A program made the position numbers and the translations under genes. Positions 5,466-11,926 of a stretch of 11,926 bases of DNA are shown here, piece by piece. Each line of letters opens with the position of its first letter. The stretch's first letter is position 1. The notes under the pieces were generated by a model, which was given only the letters and a program-made list of their open reading frames with translations, was not told the origin of the DNA and searched no databases. Source of the stretch: Zetaproteobacteria bacterium (GTDB taxonomy: Bacteria > Pseudomonadota > Zetaproteobacteria > Mariprofundales > Mariprofundaceae); contig JAJRTX010000193.1 in NCBI GenBank assembly GCA_021545665.1, forward strand, positions 1 through 11,926, in the 5' to 3' direction.

Positions 5466-6542
5466 CTATACGTGCACTCTGCGAACAATTGCATCACCCA
5501 AACGATTCAGAGGGATTAACTCCTCTGCCAAACCTGCCTTAGCAACAGCGCCTGGCATACCCCAAACCACGCAACTCTCTTCATCCTGTGCAATAACCTG
5601 ACCTCCAGCCTCTTTAACTTTTTTACCTCCAAGCAACCCATCCTGCCCCATTCCGGTCATTACAACCGCCAATGTATTGGCGCCATAAAGACTGGCAACC
5701 GAACGAAACAGAACATCCACAGCTGGACGACACGAATTCTCGGGAGCGTCCTTATTCAGAGATGTTTCCACAACATTACCCTTACGTACCAGAGTCATAT
5801 GAAAACCTCCCGGAGCCACCAGCGCAAAACCCGGTCGCAATTCATTTCCGGCTGAAGCCTCGCCGACCTGTATGGCCGCTTTCTCATTCAGCCGATCAGC
5901 CAGCAGCTTGGTAAACATTTCCGGCATATGCTGTACAATCACTATCGGCACCGGAAAGTTCTTAGGCAGGGTTGGTATCATCTCCATGAGCGCATTGGGT
6001 CCGCCTGTTGAAATACCAATAGCCACAACATCTATTCTTTGCTGCACCCGCTGGCTGGCACTTACAGGCCTGGCTGCTGGAGATACAACAACTGGCTTTG
6101 CCGGAGACGGCGCGGAAACCTTTGAAAGCTGTACCGGGCCACGATGGAAAAAACATTTAATCTTGGGCACAAGCTCATCACGCAGACATTTTTGCGCTGC
6201 TGCCACGCTGCCGACATTGGCCGGTTTGGTAACATAATCATTGGCCCCAAGGGAAAGCGCATCAAGACTTGCTCTGGCACCACGTTCAGTAAGTGTACTG
6301 AACATGATAATTTTCAAGTTAGAATGGAGCTTCCGGAGCTCTTTCAGAGTCTGCAATCCATCCATCACCGGCATTTCAATATCCAGGGTAATCAGATCAG
6401 GCTTGAGTGCATCTATTTTACTAAGGGCAATGCTGCCATTGGCAGCCACACCGACAACCTCGATTTCCGGATCATTGGCAAGCACATCACCGACCATTCT
6501 TCGGATCACCACCGAGTCATCAACAATAAGAACTCTAATCAC
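5466..6542 (-). CDS. cheB: Chemotaxis response regulator protein-glutamate methylesterase CheB
   Basis: CheB removes receptor methyl groups and deamidates glutamines when phosphorylated by CheA. Its 358 residues hold an N-terminal receiver domain (1-120: VDDS with Asp8-Asp9, phosphoacceptor Asp54 in LDIEMPVMDG, Lys106 in TKPA). A proline/alanine-rich linker spans about 135-168, and the esterase domain is at 170-355. The catalytic triad appears as Ser178 (GISTGGP), His205 (VQHMPEMF) and Asp301 (MTGMGQDG). The receptor-facing PDNSCRPAVDV region is present in the form PENSCRPAVDV at 268-278. The start codon is GTG at 6542 with only a weak GAG upstream; it follows cheY by 10 bases, and no better start exists in the gap. 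Confidence 0.96.
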   Translation of the reverse strand: MIRVLIVDDSVVIRRMVGDVLANDPEIEVVGVAANGSIALSKIDALKPDLITLDIEMPVMDGLQTLKELRKLHSNLKIIMFSTLTERGARASLDALSLGANDYVTKPANVGSVAAAQKCLRDELVPKIKCFFHRGPVQLSKVSAPSPAKPVVVSPAARPVSASQRVQQRIDVVAIGISTGGPNALMEMIPTLPKNFPVPIVIVQHMPEMFTKLLADRLNEKAAIQVGEASAGNELRPGFALVAPGGFHMTLVRKGNVVETSLNKDAPENSCRPAVDVLFRSVASLYGANTLAVVMTGMGQDGLLGGKKVKEAGGQVIAQDEESCVVWGMPGAVAKAGLAEELIPLNRLGDAIVRRVHV

Positions 6543-6552
6543 AATAGCTTAC

Positions 6553-6918
6553 TCAATTCAAACCGAGCAATTGTAGCTTCTCTTGGATCATTTCCTTGGT
6601 GAATGGCTTCATAATATACTCATTCGCCCCAGCTTCTAATGCCTTAACCACCTGCGACATTTCAGCTTCAGTAGTCACCATTACCAGTAACATGTCGTTA
6701 TAAGTAGCATCGGCCCGAACTGCACAAATAAATTCATGCCCATTCATTTCAGGCATATTCCAGTCTACCAAGGCAATCTCAAACGTGCCACTGTCTTTTA
6801 GACGTTCCAAAGCATCCAGGCCGTGACAGGCCTCGACAACCTCATAACCCAGGCCTTTTACTATTCGCCCAATAATCATTCTCATTGCTTTTGAATCATC
6901 AACTACCAGAGCTCTCAT
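6553..6918 (-). CDS. cheY: CheY-type single-domain response regulator (cheB-proximal copy)
   Basis: This 121-residue receiver has all key residues: Asp7-Asp8 (VDDSKAMRM), phosphoacceptor Asp52 (LVDWNMPEMNG), switch Thr82 (VTTEAEM), switch Tyr101 (EYIMKPF) and Lys104. Unlike the other CheY in this window it keeps the aromatic switch residue, so it is the better candidate for the main motor-binding CheY. ATG 6918 is chosen, with GGAG and GGGGA upstream; an in-frame GTG at 6930 would add four residues and overlaps the Shine-Dalgarno. It sits between the receptor gene and cheB, 10 bases before cheB. An approximately 115-base gap separates it from the receptor gene upstream. Confidence 0.94.
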   Translation of the reverse strand: MRALVVDDSKAMRMIIGRIVKGLGYEVVEACHGLDALERLKDSGTFEIALVDWNMPEMNGHEFICAVRADATYNDMLLVMVTTEAEMSQVVKALEAGANEYIMKPFTKEMIQEKLQLLGLN

Positions 6919-7008
6919 AACTGTCCCCACTCCACTTTATTTATGTTTTTCTTCGTTTCCCACAGTATGTATATGAAGCACATGATATCATCCACCCCAA
7001 GCCAGATC

Positions 7009-7023
7009 CCGGAATCGCTCCGG
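7009..7023. other. Short GC-rich hairpin after the receptor gene
   Basis: CCGGA and TCCGG form a perfect five-pair stem around a five-base loop, starting 12 bases after the receptor stop codon on the minus strand. No T-run follows, so it is not a standard intrinsic terminator. It could stabilise the 3' end of the upstream message or be chance. Confidence 0.3.
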
Positions 7024-7034
7024 TTCTGCAACAC

Positions 7035-9023
7035 TCATCCAAATTTGAACTTAGCCACATGCTGTTGCAGTTCTGCAGCCATGCGGGATAGTTCAGAGGA
7101 CGCCTGCAAAGTATCATTGGCACCTGTCGATGTACTCTGTGCAGCTTCAGCTACACCGGAGATATTCTGGGATATTTCGCCACTCCCCTGAGCTACATCA
7201 GCCACATTCCTGGAAATCTCTCCAGCGGTTGCGCTCTGCTCTTCCACTGCACTGGCAATGGTACTCTGGAATTCATTGATCTGCGCAATAACTTCATTGA
7301 TCTTACTGATGGCCTGCACCGCCTCTGTGGTGTCAGACTGAATCACTTCAATCTTCTGGGCAATATCATCGGAGGCTTTGCCCGTCTCCATGGCCAGGTC
7401 TTTCACTTCATTGGCCACCACAGCAAAGCCCTTGCCCGCTTCTCCGGCACGAGCCGCTTCAATGGTGGCATTAAGAGCTAACAGTTTCGTCTGCTGTGCG
7501 ATTGAAGTGATTGAATTGATAATTTCGCCAATCTCGGTGCTACTCACATTGAGCTTGGTCACCGTTTCATTGGCTGCATCCGCTGTTTCCACAGCAGACA
7601 ATGCAATCTTGGCAGCTTGTGATGCATTGCCAGCAATTTCACTTGTTGTCGCACTTAATTCCTCAATGCCACTAGCCACTGTCTGCACATTACTGCTAAT
7701 GGTTTCTGAGGCTCCTGCAACCACACCTGCCTGAGCGGATGTCTCCTCAGCATTTGCGCCCATCTGCTGACTGACGGATGTCAGTTCTTCAGCAGCACCG
7801 CTCAACGTCTGTGAGTTGCCAGATATAGCAGTGATCGTCGCCTGTAAATTATCCAGTGCCTGAGATAAATACGCGTTCATACGTCCGACCTCATCTTTGG
7901 ACTGCTCTGTAACACGTTGAGTCAAGTCGCCCTCGGACAGAGCCTGCAGCACATGCATCGTCTGCTTGAGTGAGCTGGTAATACCTCGGCTGGTAATGAT
8001 CCCAAGCAGGAGAATCAATACCACCAGGATGCTGATGATGGTGATAATTTCCCAGAACGCAGCTGAGGCTTTCGAGGACATTTCACCTGATTCATCAAGC
8101 AGGTCGGCAGTAAGTTTTAACTCTGCCGCATGCAGACCACCGATCTTTTTACTTATAGTTTTGAACCAGTGCTCTGAATCAACGCCAAAACCGCTATTCT
8201 GAGCAAAGCCAGCCTCACGCATTTCTTGTACACCTGCCACAGCAGCTACCATGTCTGGCGTGCCCATGCTTTCCCGGTAATACTCAATATAGCCGTCTTC
8301 CGCCGTATTCAGGAACATATCTTCATATACTTTTTGCTCGCTGATTAACGTCATCAACTTATCCCGTTTTTTCCGCTCCATCTTATCTGCAGCAAACACA
8401 CCGGCAAATACTGCCCTCTCAACACCAGAACGCTCCTTCATCTCAAGGAAAGCATAATAGCTGGCAACCATCATGGTCAGATCAGCACTAACCGTCAGTT
8501 TCGGGTCATAAGCGGAATGTATCCCCTCAGCAACCACATGCAGTCCTTTTTTGTTCATTCCGGTATACCAGGCCACCTGCTCCCCTACCGAAATAGTAAA
8601 ACCATCCACCTGGGAGCGTTTGTTGCCTATATTTCCCAAATCGCGCATATAGATCTTGATCGATTCCGCCCCTTCATCAGTCAGGGCGGCCATATCAAAA
8701 TCCTTTAGCAAGTCTTTGAGGTCGCTTAAAGCCCGATCAGTCTCTGCGCGCTGGCCCTGCAAAATGCTGCCAAACTTGGCGCCTTTGCTGCCAAGGAAAC
8801 CGGCGCTGGCACCGCGTTCTTTCTGCATCTCATGCACCAGATTGCCTATGTGTACATTCAGAGCAACCGAACGTTCGAGCAATTCCAGGCGATTCACCTG
8901 ACTCCAGTTTGAAGTACTTACCATAACAGCCAGGACCAGCATGCCGAGCAGTGGCAGCCCCATAATCATGCTGAGCTTCGTATTAATGCCCAGATTGCCA
9001 ATAAAGTTTGTAATGTGTTTCAT
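7035..9023 (-). CDS. Methyl-accepting chemotaxis protein with periplasmic NIT sensor domain
   Basis: This is a 662-residue membrane chemoreceptor. A first membrane helix at about 17-37 is followed by a periplasmic domain of about 280 residues, a second helix at about 322-344, a HAMP domain (about 344-396) and a long signalling coiled coil. The periplasmic part is a NIT (nitrate/nitrite-sensing) domain: [18 protein letters not shown] at 64-81 with QR..TD at 91-96, and a second ERA-type element ([11 protein letters not shown]) at 200-210. The signalling tip is [24 protein letters not shown] (507-530, quoted in part) and [10 protein letters not shown] (531-540), and the EEQSA methylation region is at 594-598. 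No C-terminal CheR-binding pentapeptide is present. AGGAG precedes ATG 9023; the in-frame ATG at 9068 would add 15 residues. Nitrate or nitrite is inferred from the domain only. Confidence 0.93.
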   Translation of the reverse strand: MKHITNFIGNLGINTKLSMIMGLPLLGMLVLAVMVSTSNWSQVNRLELLERSVALNVHIGNLVHEMQKERGASAGFLGSKGAKFGSILQGQRAETDRALSDLKDLLKDFDMAALTDEGAESIKIYMRDLGNIGNKRSQVDGFTISVGEQVAWYTGMNKKGLHVVAEGIHSAYDPKLTVSADLTMMVASYYAFLEMKERSGVERAVFAGVFAADKMERKKRDKLMTLISEQKVYEDMFLNTAEDGYIEYYRESMGTPDMVAAVAGVQEMREAGFAQNSGFGVDSEHWFKTISKKIGGLHAAELKLTADLLDESGEMSSKASAAFWEIITIISILVVLILLLGIITSRGITSSLKQTMHVLQALSEGDLTQRVTEQSKDEVGRMNAYLSQALDNLQATITAISGNSQTLSGAAEELTSVSQQMGANAEETSAQAGVVAGASETISSNVQTVASGIEELSATTSEIAGNASQAAKIALSAVETADAANETVTKLNVSSTEIGEIINSITSIAQQTKLLALNATIEAARAGEAGKGFAVVANEVKDLAMETGKASDDIAQKIEVIQSDTTEAVQAISKINEVIAQINEFQSTIASAVEEQSATAGEISRNVADVAQGSGEISQNISGVAEAAQSTSTGANDTLQASSELSRMAAELQQHVAKFKFG

Positions 9024-9103
9024 TTTTCTCTCCTGTTCCCAGTGTTTTTCATTGGATTTATAATACATGTCATTTTTTTCACTATCCCCGTTTCTTCCAC
9101 TTC

Positions 9104-9115
9104 TAATAATTATTA
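9104..9115. other. AT-only 12-base perfect palindrome in the cheW-receptor gap
   Basis: TAATAATTATTA reads the same on both strands and lies about 80 bases before the receptor start codon, in the 144-base gap after cheW. It may be part of a receptor-specific promoter or a binding site, but AT-rich palindromes also arise by chance. A bulged GGCTAT/ATAGGCC stem lies between it and the cheW stop. Confidence 0.25.
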
Positions 9116-9167
9116 ACCCGTTTCAGGCCTATTGAACCGCATAGCCTGTGTCTTTCTCTACCTGTAA

Positions 9168-9608
9168 TTATTCTTTGGTTGGATTCTTTTCCAGAATTTG
9201 TGCAACTGATTTGACTGCGTCGAGCTCCAACAACAATCGGCCTTCCAGTTTATAAGCGCCCTTGATCAGTTTTCGCGCAACCCCTTTTAATGTTTCCGGG
9301 GGACGTTCAAACGCGGCATTGTTGACTTCCAGAACATCGCCGATTTCGTCCACTTGTAAACTGACCGCACCGTCTTCATCCCGGACTATAATATTCATTG
9401 GCTCATCCTCAGATGAGAATGCTCCCATCTCAAGCAACATGCGCAGGTCGACTGCTGTAACGATTTGGCCTCGTAGATTGATAAGGCCACGAATTTCCTG
9501 ATTAGCCAGAGGAATCCTTGTCATATCCTGATGGCGGATAACTTCCTGAACCTTTGCCACATCCACACCAAAGAAGTCATTCGCGAGCTTAAATGTACAC
9601 AGTTGCAT
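9168..9608 (-). CDS. cheW: Chemotaxis coupling protein CheW
   Basis: CheW bridges receptors and CheA in the sensing array. The 146-residue protein is a single CheW domain, with the two-barrel SH3-like fold shown by FKLANDFFGVDVAKVQEV at the start, RGLINLRGQIVTAVDLR at 40-56, the VDEIGDVLEV strand at 86-95, and RLLLELD at 124-130. Length is close to the usual 150-170. An AGGAGGT lies inside the last codons of cheA, and the start is only two bases after the cheA stop, so translational coupling to CheA is likely, as expected for proteins made in fixed ratio. It is followed by a 144-base gap before the receptor gene. Confidence 0.95.
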   Translation of the reverse strand: MQLCTFKLANDFFGVDVAKVQEVIRHQDMTRIPLANQEIRGLINLRGQIVTAVDLRMLLEMGAFSSEDEPMNIIVRDEDGAVSLQVDEIGDVLEVNNAAFERPPETLKGVARKLIKGAYKLEGRLLLELDAVKSVAQILEKNPTKE

Positions 9609-9610
9609 GG

Positions 9611-11926
9611 CTATACCTCCTCACTTACTTTTGACTTGGCATAACGCCTTGGCTTGGCCTTACTCATACCAATCACCTCATCAATATCCAAAAACTCGGT
9701 CACTCGGTCCTGAATCACTGCAGTGGCAGAAACGCCCTCGCGACTGGACTCTCCTGAAATTTCAACAACTTCATCAGCCACATCAATGATCTGATCGACG
9801 ACAAGCCCCATGGCTTTGTTATTTTTTGTGCAGACAACAACCTGGATGACGCTGCCGCTTTCTGCTTCACATGATTCGGAATCGGCAGCAAGGCGTTTCG
9901 GACCTCGTCTTTCAGGCAGAATCGTGTAAAGATCAATAAGCGGCATAATCTGTTCCCGGTAACGGACAACCTGATCATTACCCACTTTCTCAATTGAAGA
10001 TTTCTGGATTTCCTCCAGCCGTGTCACCTCTGAAAGAGGTACAGCCATGCGCCCACCATCTGGGTTGCGCATCAGGACCAATGATACTTTCCCTGATTTA
10101 TCATTAACGCCTACCTCATGCTCATCATCCTGGCTTGTTGCCTCAGCTGCCAGTTCAGCATGATTGGCAAGACCAAAAACATCCAGAATCATCGCTATAC
10201 GGCCATCCCCCATGATGGTTGCGCCGGCCAGACTGCTGATTCCCTTTAACTGTTTACTGAGTGGTTTGACAACGATTTCCTGCGTATCATTGACTTCATC
10301 CACGATTAACCCGAACTGCAAATCACCAGCCTTCAAAACAACAATATTGATATGATCGGGAACCTCTTCATCCTCAGCAGGCCCTATATTCCATAATTCC
10401 TGGCTCAAATAGAGCAGTGGCAACAGATTGCCACGTAGCCTGTAGACAGGTACGCCGTGAACTTTCTCAATACCTGAACTAACCTGCTCACCCTCCAGCA
10501 TCACCAGTTCCATCAGGTTGATCTGAGGTATGGCGTAGCGATCTCCCGCACAGGTTACGATAAGCGCCGGAATGATCGCCAGTGTTAAGGGAATCTTAAT
10601 CCGCATGGTAGAGCCTTCGCCCAGCTTGCTGAAAATTTCAACAACTCCGCCCAGCTTCTCAATATTGGTTCTAACCACATCCATGCCGACGCCACGACCG
10701 GAGATATTGGTAACCTTCTGAGCTGTTGAAAACCCGGCCTGGAAAATCAGATGCAGAGTCTCTTTCTCACTCATCCTGTCACCCTGCTCTTCGCTGATCA
10801 GCCCTTTTTCCAGCGCCTTCTTTTTTAACTTCTCCGGATCAATACCGGCACCATCATCACAAATCTCAATATTAACCTGACCGCCTTCATGAAAAGCGCG
10901 CAAGGTCAACACGCCTTCCGCCGGTTTGCCATTGGCCACACGTATATCAGGCATTTCTATTCCATGATCCACCGAATTACGCACCAGATGGGTCAATGGA
11001 TCTTTGATGGCTTCAATCAATGATTTATCGAGTTCAGTTTCCTTGCCTTCCATGTCCAGGCGAATCTGCTTACCACATCCATGTGAGAGATCTCTTACTA
11101 CGCGCGGGAATTTACTCCAGACGCTACCAATGGGCTGCATCCGGGTTTGCATCACCATCTCTTGCAACTCCGAAGTCACCTGACTCAGGCGCTGAGAAGT
11201 TGTGGAAAACACCGGGTTATCGAGAAAATCACCAAATTGCAGTACCTGATTGCGTGTTAATACCAGCTCACCTACCAAATTCATCAGTTGATCCAGTAAA
11301 TGAATATCAACCCGGATGGTATTAAGTGAAGCAATAGGTGCCCTGGCCTTAGCCTCACGTTGCTTAACCACCGCCTTGGTAACAACTTCATCTTTGACTT
11401 TACCATGAGCCACAAGGATCTCACCAACAGGCCTCCGATCTCCGTCCAACTGCTGTTTAATAGCACCTGCCAGCTGCGTCGAATCTACTGCGCCTGACTC
11501 AAGAAGCATTTCCCCGATTGGTTTGACTTTAACTTCATCTTCTTCAGATAATTCGGGGGGTCCACTCTGATCTACTATAGAAGCATCACCTTGCTCTGCC
11601 TCACCATCATCTTTTTGCAATCTGGTAAGAAGTTCTATTAAATCCGCATACTCTTCTTCGCCATCAGTGTGTGATTCCTCAATAAGCGCGAGCATCTGGC
11701 GAATTGCATCAACCATTTTCAGTAGCGCAGTTGTCCGCTCATCTGTGAGCTGAAGTTCTCCACCTCGTAATTTACTCAGCAGATTTTCTCCGACATGTGA
11801 AACCTTCTCAAGTTTCCCAAAACCCAGAAAACCACAAGTCCCTTTGATTGTATGAATGGTGCGGAAGATGCTGCCCATGATGTCATTATTTGACGGATCT
11901 TCCTCAAGTGCTATCAGATCATTATC
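9611..11926 (-). CDS. cheA: Chemotaxis histidine kinase CheA, 5' end outside the window
   Basis: The frame is open to the window edge, so the true start is not seen; 771 residues are visible (numbered from the edge). Domains in order: the HPT domain with phosphorylatable His25 (TIHTIKGTCGFLGF); an acidic linker; two 24-residue MshEN-like motifs at 136-159 and 166-189 where a CheY-binding P2 domain is usual; the P3 dimerisation helices (DQLMNLVGELVLTRNQ); and the ATPase domain with N box HLVRNSVDHGIE from His313, G1 DDGAGID at 357, F box FQAGFST at 395, G2 GRGVGMD at 410 and G3 GEGSTM at 436. Two CheW-like domains follow, at about 453-590 and 613-756. It autophosphorylates under receptor control and passes phosphate to CheY and CheB. 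The Met at 11878 is internal to the HPT domain, not the start. Confidence 0.97.
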   Translation of the reverse strand, partial: DNDLIALEEDPSNNDIMGSIFRTIHTIKGTCGFLGFGKLEKVSHVGENLLSKLRGGELQLTDERTTALLKMVDAIRQMLALIEESHTDGEEEYADLIELLTRLQKDDGEAEQGDASIVDQSGPPELSEEDEVKVKPIGEMLLESGAVDSTQLAGAIKQQLDGDRRPVGEILVAHGKVKDEVVTKAVVKQREAKARAPIASLNTIRVDIHLLDQLMNLVGELVLTRNQVLQFGDFLDNPVFSTTSQRLSQVTSELQEMVMQTRMQPIGSVWSKFPRVVRDLSHGCGKQIRLDMEGKETELDKSLIEAIKDPLTHLVRNSVDHGIEMPDIRVANGKPAEGVLTLRAFHEGGQVNIEICDDGAGIDPEKLKKKALEKGLISEEQGDRMSEKETLHLIFQAGFSTAQKVTNISGRGVGMDVVRTNIEKLGGVVEIFSKLGEGSTMRIKIPLTLAIIPALIVTCAGDRYAIPQINLMELVMLEGEQVSSGIEKVHGVPVYRLRGNLLPLLYLSQELWNIGPAEDEEVPDHINIVVLKAGDLQFGLIVDEVNDTQEIVVKPLSKQLKGISSLAGATIMGDGRIAMILDVFGLANHAELAAEATSQDDEHEVGVNDKSGKVSLVLMRNPDGGRMAVPLSEVTRLEEIQKSSIEKVGNDQVVRYREQIMPLIDLYTILPERRGPKRLAADSESCEAESGSVIQVVVCTKNNKAMGLVVDQIIDVADEVVEISGESSREGVSATAVIQDRVTEFLDIDEVIGMSKAKPRRYAKSKVSEEV
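11360..11521 (-). other. Tandem MshEN-like motifs inside CheA
   Basis: Two 24-residue motifs of the form xΦGxxL(x5)Φ(x4)Φ(x3)ΦxxQ occur six residues apart: PIGEMLLESG...KQQ and PVGEILVAHG...VKQ. This is the spacing logic of MshEN c-di-GMP-binding domains (RLGxxL...LxxQ twice, five-residue spacer). The first arginine of the pattern is proline in both copies, though an Arg directly precedes the second. Binding is therefore uncertain. Confidence 0.55.

Noticed and set aside
5450..5497. Longer CheR start at 5497
   Set aside because: It would overlap the cheB end by 32 bases and lacks a ribosome site; ATG 5449 has AGGGAG upstream and matches CheR N-termini.
6144..6602. 152-codon plus-strand frame over the start of cheB
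   Set aside because: A shadow of the CheB receiver domain; low-complexity composition typical of antisense frames.
9024..9068. Longer receptor start at 9068
   Set aside because: Adds a charged 15-residue tail; AGGAG sits directly before ATG 9023, inside the extended frame.
11876..11878. ATG as the start of CheA
   Set aside because: It falls within the HPT domain just before the phosphorylated histidine, and the same frame continues coding to the window edge.
1..11926. CRISPR arrays, tRNA or rRNA genes, riboswitches
   Set aside because: No regularly spaced direct repeats, cloverleaf-like segments with tRNA arm motifs, or known riboswitch cores were seen in the non-coding stretches.

Overview
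The window reads as a chromosomal segment of a Gram-negative proteobacterium. It carries cmoA-cmoB, the tRNA wobble-uridine modification pair found mainly in Gammaproteobacteria and some other proteobacterial lines, and a long chemotaxis cluster with CheX, two CheYs and a NIT-domain receptor. That mix fits an aquatic gammaproteobacterium or a zetaproteobacterium-like lineage, but sequence reading alone does not settle the taxon. Base composition is moderate, apart from a visibly AT-rich small gene at the left.

Left part, bases 1-745: mobile-element debris and one small gene. The minus strand carries the 5' end of an IS200/IS605-type tnpA running off the left edge. Beside it, also on the minus strand, is a short decayed piece of a tyrosine recombinase/integrase with an in-frame stop. 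A small two-helix membrane protein gene (+, 409-630) follows and ends in a terminator-like hairpin (700-726). The hairpin lies only 20 bases before the cmoA start.

Bases 746-2457 (+): cmoA and cmoB overlap by ATGA and form a two-gene unit. CmoA makes carboxy-S-adenosylmethionine and CmoB uses it to make cmo5U in tRNA. Convergent to them lies a 478-base gap holding a decayed N-terminal piece of an IS5-family transposase (2554-2820, minus), inactivated by a Trp-to-stop change at a conserved Pro-Trp.

Bases 2936-11926 (all minus): the chemotaxis cluster, in transcription order cheA (5' end outside the window), cheW, a NIT-domain methyl-accepting receptor, cheY, cheB, cheR, cheX and a second cheY. 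A decayed bacteriohemerythrin gene and then a PilZ gene follow, the latter preceded by a 40-base imperfect palindrome. Receptor, CheW and CheA form the sensing array. CheR and CheB set receptor methylation. The CheYs carry the phosphosignal to a motor or other output, and CheX probably dephosphorylates CheY-P, since no CheZ is visible. The receptor's NIT domain points to nitrate/nitrite or a related ligand.

Most of the window is conventional. The most unusual item is CheA: between its phosphotransfer and dimerisation domains it carries two 24-residue motifs resembling the c-di-GMP-binding MshEN pattern, and it ends in two CheW-like domains. With a PilZ gene at the end of the cluster, this raises the possibility of c-di-GMP input to chemotaxis. 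The other notable items are the hemerythrin, integrase and IS5 relics, and two hairpins in leader positions. I do not see a clearly new system.
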